Part shown: piece after piece, positions 1-6,820 of the stretch | Layout of the letters: every line of letters begins with the position of its first letter | Position numbering within the stretch: position 1 is the first letter of the stretch | Program-made: the position numbers and the translations under genes | Notes under the pieces: model-generated | Database searches by the model: none | The model's input: the letters and a program-made list of their open reading frames with translations, nothing else | Told to the model about the DNA's origin: nothing | From: an uncultured Bacteriovoracaceae bacterium | GTDB lineage: Bacteria; Bdellovibrionota; Bacteriovoracia; Bacteriovoracales; Bacteriovoracaceae | Direction: 5' to 3' | Assembly (NCBI GenBank): GCA_937952395.1 | Contig: CALFYV010000433.1 | Span: 1 to 6,820 of the forward strand | Length of the DNA: 6,820 bases

Positions 1-1
1 T

Positions 2-679
2 AATTGTCATAATACAAAAAAAAAATAAAAAAAAGATAAAGTCTTGGGTGTAGAAACAAAAGACGTATATGCAGATAGACTCCGCTATTGTTATGACTTT
101 AAAAAAAAAAAAAAAGAACTTGTCGTGGTAGCATCTTAAAAAATAAAAAAAACCAATCTTTATCAGTAACTGGATACACATTGGAATGGTTTTGCTTCAT
201 AATTTGCCTATAAAAAAATAATGGATAGATTTAGCCAGGTATTAAATTTAAAAAATTTAAAAAGATCTGAGCAAGCAAAAGTATCAAGAGAAAGTACAGA
301 TGAGGGTGACTTACTTTCAATGATTAGACGGGGTACCTTAGTTGACTTTTCCTCTATGTTCACTGCTTATGAAAGACAGGTGATCCAAATTGGAGCAAAA
401 AATGATAATTGTATTGAGCATATTGATAGTAGTGCAAAAACAGAAGCCGTTCGTTCTCTGGTTATCATAGATTGTAAAAGTGGACGGGATATATTATTTA
501 TTTTTGGTGATTCTTTTATGTCTTATAATTGGATACAGCTTTTTCCGCATCATTTCAGACGAACTATATTTTCGACCAATATTTCTTCTTTTGATAGCCT
601 GGTCAAGAAATATGGGAAGCCCGATATTATTTTACATGAGAGAGTAGAGAGGGGCGTGCGGTTTTTAAAACTCAAGTGA
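2..679 (+). pseudogene. AlgX/AlgJ-like SGNH O-acetyltransferase, 5'-truncated by the window and interrupted by in-frame stops
   Basis: The family O-acetylates exopolysaccharide such as alginate in the periplasm, using an Asp-His-Ser triad. One frame runs from the left edge to a TGA at 677-679. Codons 173-190 read DTHWNG, the family's Asp-x-His motif, and are followed by FAYKKIMDRF, which fits the helix that normally comes next. Further on, ILFIFGDSF (around 488-517) gives the nucleophile Ser motif, and KPDIILHERVER (around 617-652) is the characteristic C-terminal strand. The same frame holds TAA stops at 26-28, 137-139, 167-169 and 200-202, amid poly-A tracts. The undamaged stretch from ATG 221 codes for 152 residues but lacks DTHW and has no Shine-Dalgarno, so it is not a complete enzyme. 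The N-terminus lies outside the window. The reading of 41-136 in this frame is coherent, but I recognise no motif there. Either a true pseudogene or a low-quality contig end would explain the stops. The fold assignment is by motif recognition only; the polymer it would modify is unknown. Confidence 0.72.
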
Positions 680-698
680 TTTAGTCTGATAAACTTTT

Positions 699-719
699 AA
701 TAAAGAAAGATTCTTTATT
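699..719 (+). other. AT-rich 9-bp hairpin between the acetyltransferase remnant and the secreted-protein gene
   Basis: AATAAAGAA at 699-707 and TTCTTTATT at 711-719 are perfect inverted arms around an AGA loop, followed by one more T. It lies 20 bases after the TGA of the upstream gene and 15 bases before the next ATG. The stem has a single G-C pair, so it would be a weak terminator at best. It could be a weak 3' end, an attenuating structure or chance in AT-rich DNA. Confidence 0.35.
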
Positions 720-734
720 TCCGATATAGAAGTC

Positions 735-1409
735 ATGAGAATTGCAGTAGTTTTCTTGGCTTTTTTATTTATTCACCAATCTTCAAGGATTAAAGCAGGA
801 ACCTATTTGGCCACAGATGTTGGTTGTAAGAAATGGCGTGAAAAAAATATGATTCTCTTTTCACAACAAGCAAATCTTTCAGATTTTGTTCGTGATTCAC
901 AAGCTTTTTTTGAACATGCGATTAAAAGTGAATCTCCCGAAAAAATATCAAACTTATACAAAGAATATTTTTCAAGCAATCGAACACCTAGTTCAAACGA
1001 GAAATTTTACTCTAAGTATAACTTCAGTTGGAAGGATGACAAACTCGTTTCGACTAAATCAATGAATCATATAACTGGCTTTATGACTCGTAAAAACTCA
1101 GGTATCGATGCATTCTTTGAACTAAAAAAGAGAACGAAGTCTTTAGATTTCTCTATGGTTTATAACAAAGAGAATAATAAAATAGAAACTTTTGTCATTC
1201 ATCACTTTGACGATGGTAGTGACAAAATTATACCTTTAGATAATTATGTATTATTAAATATGCCCAAGTCATGCAAGCATCATTATAAAATTTCAGAAAA
1301 TACGTATTTTAAAAATGAGGATTTGCTCTCAGTTCAAGTCGAAAAAATTCAAAGAATTCCTGCAAAGCAGTTAGAGTCTACTCAAGAAGTTTCTGGAAAT
1401 CAACCATAG
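735..1409 (+). CDS. predicted secreted protein of unknown function (224 aa)
   Basis: I do not recognise this protein. The first 21 residues look like a Sec signal peptide: a short MR start, a hydrophobic core (IAVVFLAFLFIH, residues 3-14) and a polar stretch ending in KA, with likely cleavage after Ala21. There is no lipobox Cys at the cleavage site, so a soluble periplasmic or secreted protein is expected rather than a lipoprotein. The mature part is rich in Lys, Ser and Asn, has no further membrane segment, and contains just two cysteines (C31 and C180) that could form one disulfide. A C-terminal strand-like part (residues 125-175, e.g. FSMVYN, IETFVIHHF) suggests a mixed alpha/beta fold. 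The start is supported by the signal peptide; the ribosome site is poor (AGAAG at 728-732, only two bases from the ATG). It lies 55 bases after the acetyltransferase remnant on the same strand and may share its transcript. Its 3' end overlaps the opposing helicase gene by 32 bases. Confidence 0.75.
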   Translation: MRIAVVFLAFLFIHQSSRIKAGTYLATDVGCKKWREKNMILFSQQANLSDFVRDSQAFFEHAIKSESPEKISNLYKEYFSSNRTPSSNEKFYSKYNFSWKDDKLVSTKSMNHITGFMTRKNSGIDAFFELKKRTKSLDFSMVYNKENNKIETFVIHHFDDGSDKIIPLDNYVLLNMPKSCKHHYKISENTYFKNEDLLSVQVEKIQRIPAKQLESTQEVSGNQP

Positions 1410-4400
1410 ATAGTTTTCCATCGTAAAAGCTATCTTGATCTTCGGCCATAAGGTCACTGAAAAGTTCTTTTTTATTTTGCTGTAGAATTAAAACCTTTTC
1501 TTCAACAGAGTTTTTGATGATTGGTCTATAGACTGTTAATTTATTTTCTTGCCCAATTCTGTGGGCACGGTCAATAGCTTGGTTTTCAACTGCGGGATTC
1601 CACCAAGGGTCCATAAGAAAAATATAACTTGCAGCTGTTAAATTTAATCCAAAGCCACCAGCCTTGAGTGATATTAAGAATATACTTGAATCTCCATTTT
1701 GAAACTTATCGACTTCAGAATGTCTTTTCTTCATATTTTGTGAGCCATCAATCCGTGAAAATTTCCATTGTTTCTTTTTTACTTCTTTTTGAATCAAATC
1801 CAAATAGGTGGTGAATTGAGAGAAAATAATAACTTTATGATTTTCATTTTGAATTTGCTCTAAACTCTCAATGAGAAAATTAATTTTTGTTGATTGCACT
1901 TTTCCTGAATTTTTTTGCCATAAACACAGCTGTCTAAGAGCAAGTAGGTTTTTGAGTATTTCACCGTGCTTACGTTGTTGATTAACATTTTGAATTTGCT
2001 CTTTTATTTCGGTTAATCTATTTGTGTAATTCTGTTGCTCTTCTTCTTCAAAAGGTAAGTATATGTATTGCTCTTCTTTGTCAGGTAACTCTTGTAATAC
2101 TTGTTCTTTAGTTCTTCTTAGGATAAAAGGTCGTACCGTTTGTCTTGCAAGTAGACGTGATTTTTTTGACGAACTTGAACGAACAAAACCAAGCTCCCCC
2201 CAAACTCCAGGTACACAAAGATCCATAATATTATAAAATTCAGAAAGATCGTTTTCAACAGGAGTACCTGTTAAGCAAATTCTAAATTTACTATTAAGAT
2301 TTCTTGCCGCACTTGCACCTAGGGAGCGAATGTTTTTTAGCTGCTGTACTTCATCGAAAATAACAATATCAAATTTAATATTAGAAAACTGCTCATAAGA
2401 TTCTTTTTTCATTACTCCATAGCTCGTTAGGTATATTTTATGCTCACTTTCAAGGTTGCGATCATCACCATAATATACACTTGTTCCGAGCTTCGAAAAC
2501 TTTCTAATTTCATTTTCCCAATTCATAAGAATGGAAACAGGACAAATAATAAGAACTTTATTAACTTGTTCGATGATGCTATCAAGAAACATGATGGTTT
2601 GTAGTGTCTTTCCAAGTCCCATATCATCCGCGAGGCAGGCACCAAATTTATTTTCAAATAAAAATCGTAACCAACGATAGCCATCGACTTGATAATGTCT
2701 GGCTATGTTTACGAAGGAGGCAGGAAGTGGATAATTAGGTGTATTTTCTAAATTTAATAAGCCTTCACATAAGGACATCTCCTCCTCCGTAAGTGCGCCT
2801 TCGATTCCCAGTTTTTTTAATTCAAATAACTCGAAAATTCTTGCTCTCTTAAAAGTAAGCAAGAACTGACGAATTCCCTTAGTTTGTGATTGCTTTTCAG
2901 TACTTTCAAATTTGGTATATTTTTTCATGAATTTCAAAAGTTTTTTCTGCTCTTTTGAAAGTAGAATCAATTTATCTTGTGTAACTAAGAAGTCTTGATT
3001 AAAGTCAGCTTTTTTTATAACATCCAAGTCACTATCGCTAATGTTCATATTAAGTTCAAACCAATCAAGGTTTGACTGATTTCTTTCGAAGCGAATAGAC
3101 GATGTCCAATTTTTAACTTGAAAATCATTATAATAAATTTCAATCCCAAAAGGTGAGAGGAAATTATAAAATGAAGCGACTCCTTCAAAGAAATTTGATT
3201 TAAGAATATCGTAATAAACAATTTTATCACCATGATCAACTTGCGAGAAGCGAAAGGTATTTGTTCCAAAGCAATTAAAAATTGAATGCAAGACAACTCG
3301 GATCATTTCTGACTTTGCCACAAGTTTACTTTTTGTTTCTGGGCTGTAAAGTTCAAGTTTTTCTTCTTCAATTATATAGTCAATCCATTCAGCGAGATAC
3401 TGTCGCTTCTCTGAACCATGAGTATATTTTTTATAATGTCCAATTTTACTATAAAGTGAGTCCAGTAAGGCGGTTATAAAATCTTCAGCATCATTTTTAG
3501 TTCTAAAGCTATTGAGGGCCCCATTGTTATAAACAAAAAGCGAAAAAAACTCAGGAGGTGTAATAATACGAAAGTTTTCGTCAAAGGTTTCGATGGAAAG
3601 TCTAAGGTAGTTTTTACGCTTGCTTTTTTCAACTTTAAACCTGAACTTAAACTCAAGCATAGGCTTATCTGCCAAATCTTCTTCACCATCATATAACTTT
3701 ACAATATTTTGATTTCTAAGCTCTCGAGTAAGTCTGAAATAGTCATTATAGTTAAGAGAGTATTCACGACCCTTGAGTGAGCGTATGAAGTTTTTGAGAA
3801 GATTATGTTGATGATAAGCTTCTCCTGTTTTCCAGTCAAAAATATAAAGGTATTCAAAAAGTGATATTTTGGAAACTTCGTCATTGTCATTTAGCAGTTC
3901 AAAACGAGGTACAATTTTATTTTCTGCTAAATGAAGATGTTCGAATTCTTTAAATTGATTTGCAGGAAAAAGTTTTATCAAAAGTGGAGCTTTTAATTCT
4001 TTGGGTAACGGAAATAAAACAACCTTATTATTAGTTAAGGTATATTGTAATGAGCTGTAAGTGCTATTAGGATGTGCACCAGGTAAACGGTTGGCCCCAT
4101 AAACAATCGTTCCGTATTCTGCCGGGTGAACACCTTGACTATATAATCCCAGGTGTTCGATGCCCCTGCCTTCATCTCCAATTTTTTCATTGACTAAGAA
4201 ATTAAAGAAAAGTGCAGCTACATGTGGGCAATGGTTATTCTGATTCCAAACATTACAACTACATTGGCTAGAAATTTTAAGTGGTTCTTTTTTAAAGCTC
4301 AATCTTGTTTCATATTTAGGATTAAGCAAAATTAAACCAGAAATAGTAAAAAAGCGATCTGAATTTCCCTTTTGAAAAGAAATGCTAATTTGAGAGTTTT

Positions 4401-4494
4401 CTAAAATTGATTTCCCTTGAGATACGAACGGTACAGGAAAATAATTAGATACTTTATCAATGAGATTTTTATCAATAAGGTGAGGTGCAACCAT
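1378..4494 (-). CDS. SWIM zinc-finger SNF2-family DEAD/DEAH-like helicase (1038 aa)
   Basis: This is an ATP-driven double-stranded-DNA translocase of the Swi2/Snf2 superfamily 2, acting on DNA-protein complexes in the cytoplasm; its exact bacterial role is not known. The N-terminus carries a SWIM zinc finger, with the CxC-x8-CxH ligands C78, C80, C89 and H91. Residues ~110-590 are the divergent middle region that occupies the place of the bacterial SNF2-associated domain. The motor follows: Q-like motif YQVDGYRWL (601-609), Walker A DDMGLGKT (623-630), motif II DEVQ (714-717), motif III LTGTP (741-745), then the C-terminal lobe with IIFSQF (889-894), motif V SLKAGGFGLNLT (942-953) and motif VI QAIDRAHRIGQ (972-982). 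Length and motif order are normal for the SWIM-SNF2 group, and the C-terminal tail looks complete. The usual DEAQ of this group is DEVQ here; the catalytic Asp-Glu is kept. The ATG at 4494 has no good Shine-Dalgarno, but a TATAAT box sits about 30 bases upstream. It is transcribed after the rpoD terminator and thus likely on its own. Confidence 0.93.
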   Translation of the reverse strand: MVAPHLIDKNLIDKVSNYFPVPFVSQGKSILENSQISISFQKGNSDRFFTISGLILLNPKYETRLSFKKEPLKISSQCSCNVWNQNNHCPHVAALFFNFLVNEKIGDEGRGIEHLGLYSQGVHPAEYGTIVYGANRLPGAHPNSTYSSLQYTLTNNKVVLFPLPKELKAPLLIKLFPANQFKEFEHLHLAENKIVPRFELLNDNDEVSKISLFEYLYIFDWKTGEAYHQHNLLKNFIRSLKGREYSLNYNDYFRLTRELRNQNIVKLYDGEEDLADKPMLEFKFRFKVEKSKRKNYLRLSIETFDENFRIITPPEFFSLFVYNNGALNSFRTKNDAEDFITALLDSLYSKIGHYKKYTHGSEKRQYLAEWIDYIIEEEKLELYSPETKSKLVAKSEMIRVVLHSIFNCFGTNTFRFSQVDHGDKIVYYDILKSNFFEGVASFYNFLSPFGIEIYYNDFQVKNWTSSIRFERNQSNLDWFELNMNISDSDLDVIKKADFNQDFLVTQDKLILLSKEQKKLLKFMKKYTKFESTEKQSQTKGIRQFLLTFKRARIFELFELKKLGIEGALTEEEMSLCEGLLNLENTPNYPLPASFVNIARHYQVDGYRWLRFLFENKFGACLADDMGLGKTLQTIMFLDSIIEQVNKVLIICPVSILMNWENEIRKFSKLGTSVYYGDDRNLESEHKIYLTSYGVMKKESYEQFSNIKFDIVIFDEVQQLKNIRSLGASAARNLNSKFRICLTGTPVENDLSEFYNIMDLCVPGVWGELGFVRSSSSKKSRLLARQTVRPFILRRTKEQVLQELPDKEEQYIYLPFEEEEQQNYTNRLTEIKEQIQNVNQQRKHGEILKNLLALRQLCLWQKNSGKVQSTKINFLIESLEQIQNENHKVIIFSQFTTYLDLIQKEVKKKQWKFSRIDGSQNMKKRHSEVDKFQNGDSSIFLISLKAGGFGLNLTAASYIFLMDPWWNPAVENQAIDRAHRIGQENKLTVYRPIIKNSVEEKVLILQQNKKELFSDLMAEDQDSFYDGKLSMVDFQKLLE

Positions 4495-4496
4495 TA

Positions 4497-4504
4497 GAGC
4501 GCTC
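4497..4504. other. GAGCGCTC palindrome directly before the SNF2 gene start
   Basis: This 8-base perfect palindrome is GC-rich in an AT-rich surrounding and lies two bases from the ATG at 4494, in the place where a Shine-Dalgarno would be. It falls in the predicted 5' leader, downstream of the TATAAT box. It could be an operator half or chance; nothing else supports either. Confidence 0.25.
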
Positions 4505-4526
4505 GCATATTCTTCATTAAAGATCT

Positions 4527-4555
4527 ATTATACTCTATTTTGCTCACACACTTAA
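4527..4555 (-). promoter_or_regulatory. predicted sigma-70 promoter of the SNF2 gene
   Basis: Read on the minus strand, a perfect -10 hexamer TATAAT lies at 4532-4527. A 17-base spacer separates it from TTAAGT at 4555-4550, which matches the -35 consensus TTGACA at only three of six positions. Transcription would start near 4520, giving a leader of about 26 bases. The position, between the rpoD terminator and the SNF2 ATG, supports it; the weak -35 is the doubtful part. Confidence 0.55.
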
Positions 4556-4576
4556 GAGCGAATATTTTATTTTGAT

Positions 4577-4608
4577 ATAAAAAGGCCCTCAATTGAGGGC
4601 CTTTTTAT
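4577..4608 (-). terminator. rho-independent terminator of the dnaG-rpoD operon, potentially bidirectional
   Basis: GGCCCTC (4584-4590) and GAGGGCC (4595-4601) form a 7-bp GC-rich stem around AATT, flanked by A5 and T5. The whole 32-base stretch is a perfect palindrome, so it has a T-tract on either strand. It starts 21 bases after the rpoD stop and has no plus-strand gene to serve nearby, so its main role is to end the rpoD transcript before the SNF2 promoter. Confidence 0.9.
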
Positions 4609-4628
4609 CAAGATTTATTAATACGGAT

Positions 4629-6358
4629 TTAGTTGTCAATATAAGCCTTAAGCAATTTAGAGCGGCTTGGATGGCGAAGCTTTCTAAGTGCTTTAGCTTC
4701 GATCTGACGTATACGTTCTCTAGTAACAAAGAAGTCTTGTCCAACTTCTTCAAGAGTGTGGTCAGATTTCTCACCTATCCCAAATCTCATTCTTAGTACC
4801 TTTTCTTCACGGGGAGTTAAAGTTGATAATACCGAACGGGTTTGTTCTGATAAAGTAATGCTTGTAACAGCATCTTGAGGAGAGATAATTTTCTTATCTT
4901 CGATAAAATCACCTAGTGAGCTATCTTCTTCTTCCCCAATAGGAGTTTCAAGAGAAATAGGTTCTTTTGAAATTTATCTACAGACATATCCATTTTCTCA
5001 GCAATTTCTTCAGGGGTTGGTTCTCTGCCTAGTTCCTGTACCAATTGCCTTGAAGTTCTTGCTAGTTTATTGATTGTTTCAATCATGTGGACTGGAATAC
5101 GAATAGTTCGACCTTGATCCGCAATGGCCCTGGTTATAGCCTGTCTAATCCACCAGGTTGCGTATGTTGAAAATTTATAACCACGACGGTACTCAAATTT
5201 ATCAACAGCTTTCATTAAACCGATGTTGCCTTCTTGGATTAAATCTAAAAATTGTAATCCGCGATTGGTATATTTTTTGGAAATAGAAACAACGAGTCGA
5301 AGGTTAGCCTCAACAAGTTGAGATTTTGCTTTATCAGCTTTTTCCTCACCTGTTGTAATAATATTGTAAACTTTTTCTATCTCATCAAAAGGCATCCCAG
5401 CATCGAGAGATAATCTTCTTAATTTACGTAAATTATCTTCTTGATTTCTGATAAGCTGTTCAATCTTAGCATCTGTCGTAAATAATTTTCTTGCAAGTTT
5501 TCTCTTGTAAGCATCATCTTCCATTACTTTTTCAAATACTTCTTTGTATTCATCATCAGTATTTACTTCAAGAAATTTATAAATACGATCTTGCTGCTCA
5601 TAAAGCATTTTAAACTGGTGGTAATAGCTCTTAACAGGTTCAACGAAGCTATTAATAATTTTTCTGTTAAAAGTTAAGTCAATCAAAGTGTCTGAGATTT
5701 CTTGAAAGATAACTTGTTGCTCAGGTGAAAACTTCTTCATCGTTCCATCTTCTTGAAGATTTTCATTTAAGAGACCTTCTAGTCTTTCCACCATATCTAA
5801 AATTGTTTTCTTAACTTTATTTATTTCTTTTTCACTTGATTCATCATCGAGCCCACGAACTAGATCTTTGACAAATTCTTGTTGATTTTCAGCTTGAAGA
5901 ATACGATCTTTTAGCGCTACGATTTCTTTATGTGCGTGAGTTGAAGATAAGGCGGATTGAATAATTTCTTTTTCACCTTCTTCAATTTCTTTTGCGATAA
6001 CAACTTCACCTTCTCTGGTAAGAAGGGCCACGGAGCCCATTTTCTTCAAATAAAGTTTTACGGGATCACTGGAAGAACTTTTTAGGTATTGTTTTTCCTC
6101 GTTTTCCACACTATCCATAACATCGCTGATAAGATCAATTTCATCAACTGAATCACCTTCTTCATCTTCTTCTTGAAAGCGAACGAGAATTTTGGCTTCT
6201 TCGATCTTGGCCAAAATAGAATCGATTTCTGCGGGTTCGATAACGCTTGCCGGAATGGCATCGTTTATTTCTTCAGGAGTAAGGAATTCTTGCTCTTTGC
6301 CTTTTAGCATAAGTTTTGAAAATTCTTTTGAACTAAGAAAAGTACTTGTAATTGCCAT
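4629..6358 (-). CDS. rpoD: RNA polymerase primary sigma factor RpoD (sigma-70), frameshifted
   Basis: RpoD directs RNA polymerase to housekeeping promoters. From ATG 6358: an acidic region 1.1 (residues ~1-75), region 1.2 (DPVKLYLKKMGSVALLTREGE, ~98-118), a long non-conserved insert (~130-340), regions 2.1-2.4 (LVEANLRLVVSISKKY at 348-363, STYATWWIRQAITRAIADQG at 397-416), and region 3.0 (PVHMIETINKL, 422-432). After VDK (residues 460-462) the frame breaks. Regions 3.2 and 4 continue from about 4970 in another frame: KEPISLETPIGEEEDS, then LGDFIED, TPREEKVLRMRFGIGE and the promoter-reading helix-turn-helix TRERIRQIEAKALRKLRHPS, ending at TAA 4629-4631. Staying in the first frame would give a useless 481-residue product ending at 4913. 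The family has VDK-(V/I)RKVLKIAKEPIS here, so about 19 bases are missing. As RpoD is essential, sequence error is more likely than a true defect. The start has an AGGAG eight bases upstream. It follows dnaG by 11 bases. Confidence 0.9.
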
Positions 6359-6360
6359 TT

Positions 6361-6375
6361 AGATAGCTCCTATCT
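6361..6375 (-). promoter_or_regulatory. rpoD Shine-Dalgarno inside a 6-bp hairpin, overlapping the dnaG stop
   Basis: On the minus strand AGATAG and CTATCT are perfect 6-base arms around a GAG loop. The ribosome site AGGAG (6371-6367) is made of the end of the first arm plus the loop, eight bases before the rpoD ATG. The dnaG stop TAG (6372-6370) lies in the first arm, so ribosomes finishing dnaG would melt the hairpin. This suggests translational coupling of the two genes; it is inferred from layout only. Confidence 0.5.
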
Positions 6376-6820
6376 CAAGCTTGCAGCGTTTTTTAATTCG
6401 CTTAGCTGTTTTTCTATTTGTTGAATTTCTAAAAGATAAGCACCTGATTCGTCTTGCGTCTGACTTTTGATTTGTTTGGATTTTAATAAATTCCTTTGAG
6501 ATTTAAGACTTTCAATTTTTATCTTTTTAAGAAGATCAACCATCAGTTTGTCTACTTTGTTGTTATCTAGTTTTTGTGAACGGTATTGAAATAGCACAGA
6601 GCTAACAAACTCTTTAATTTCAACTTTATATTCACTAACTAGAATTGTATTTTGCAAAATGCTCAAATACTCGGATTCATCGATTTCCAAGTAGATATTA
6701 CTAATCTGCGCAATGAGCCTTTTTACCTCAGAATTGCTAACAAAATCAAGTATTTCGGTAATTTGAGGGTGGTTTAAGCATTCGGGATGACAAATCATCT
6801 GTTTTAAGATGATTTTTTCA
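6370..6820 (-). CDS. dnaG: DNA primase DnaG, C-terminal part (cut by the window edge)
   Basis: DnaG makes the RNA primers for replication and binds the DnaB helicase through its C-terminal domain. Only the last 149 residues are here; the frame stays open to the right edge (EKIILKQ precedes the first in-frame Met), so the ATG at 6798 is internal and the zinc-binding and TOPRIM catalytic parts lie outside. The visible part starts with the (E)KIILKQMICHPE segment, resembling the ExxILxLML..PEL helix that opens the helicase-binding domain of primases, followed by an all-helical, Lys/Glu/Gln-rich tail with a likely coiled coil (residues about 85-140 of the fragment) and the terminal LKNAASLR. The sequence itself is poorly conserved; the identity rests on this helix pattern and on its place directly before rpoD, the classic dnaG-rpoD order. 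It ends at TAG 6370-6372, 11 bases before the rpoD start. Confidence 0.82.
   Translation of the reverse strand, partial: EKIILKQMICHPECLNHPQITEILDFVSNSEVKRLIAQISNIYLEIDESEYLSILQNTILVSEYKVEIKEFVSSVLFQYRSQKLDNNKVDKLMVDLLKKIKIESLKSQRNLLKSKQIKSQTQDESGAYLLEIQQIEKQLSELKNAASLR

Noticed and set aside
1..220. A genetic code in which TAA is read as an amino acid
   Set aside because: rpoD itself ends in TAA directly after a normal C-terminus, and no in-frame TAA occurs in the SNF2, rpoD or dnaG frames; the stops are confined to the damaged left edge.
221..679. A complete small 152-residue gene starting at ATG 221
   Set aside because: The family's DTHW catalytic motif and the following helix are encoded in the same frame just upstream, and there is no ribosome site before 221, so this is the C-terminal part of a larger gene.
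3045..3890. Several small open frames inside the SNF2 gene on both strands
   Set aside because: They lie in alternative frames of the long SNF2 reading frame and have low-complexity, unrecognisable translations.
1378..4494. SNF2 helicase as part of a phage-defence island
   Set aside because: No nuclease, methylase, phospholipase-D-like or other defence partner is adjacent; neighbours are dnaG-rpoD and a secreted orphan.
4593..4796. Open frames antisense to, or out of frame with, the rpoD 3' end (also 4589-4774 on the minus strand)
   Set aside because: They overlie the conserved region 4 of RpoD in other frames and run through the terminator; no ribosome site or recognisable protein.
4913..4981. 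Programmed ribosomal frameshift in rpoD
   Set aside because: No classical slippery heptamer with a downstream structure is visible at the joint, and about six conserved residues would still be missing after any shift.

Overview
The window is AT-rich and carries part of a bacterial chromosome. The minus strand, read from right to left, holds the tail of the DNA primase gene dnaG, then the housekeeping sigma factor gene rpoD, a strong terminator, and a long gene for a SWIM-type SNF2 helicase. The plus strand, from the left edge, holds the remains of an AlgX/AlgJ-like acetyltransferase gene and a small gene for a predicted secreted protein that I cannot name. The RpoD sequence (a long non-conserved insert between regions 1.2 and 2, GEEEDS and FIED motifs, HPSRSK near the end), the AT-rich composition and the SWIM-SNF2 neighbour suggest a Gram-negative bacterium. 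A Bdellovibrionota/Bacteriovorax-like relative is my best guess, but this is inference and no phylogenetic test was possible.

Right part (4629-6820): dnaG and rpoD form the familiar macromolecular-synthesis pair. Eleven bases separate them, and the dnaG stop overlaps the rpoD Shine-Dalgarno, inside a small perfect hairpin. The rpoD reading frame is broken near 4970. The regions 1.1 to 3.0/3.1 lie in one frame and regions 3.2 and 4 in another, and comparison with the very conserved family sequence indicates about 19 bases are missing at the joint. A perfect 32-base palindrome at 4577-4608 terminates the operon.

Middle (1378-4494): a 1038-residue SNF2-family ATPase with an N-terminal SWIM zinc finger, a long middle region typical of bacterial members, and all helicase motifs. 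It has its own TATAAT promoter just after the rpoD terminator. Its last 32 bases overlap tail-to-tail with the plus-strand secreted-protein gene.

Left part (1-1409): an SGNH-type O-acetyltransferase (AlgX/AlgJ-like) reads in one frame from the left edge to 679. Its first 202 bases contain four in-frame TAA stops and several poly-A tracts, and the catalytic DTHW motif lies in this damaged part. This is either a decayed gene or a poor-quality contig end; the rpoD frameshift makes sequence error a serious possibility for both. The secreted orphan protein follows 55 bases later.

I see no CRISPR array, tRNA, rRNA, insertion sequence or defence cassette. The window does not show a convincing new multi-gene system. 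The items most worth a second look are the two broken genes, which need resequencing, the uncharacterised secreted protein, and the SNF2 protein.
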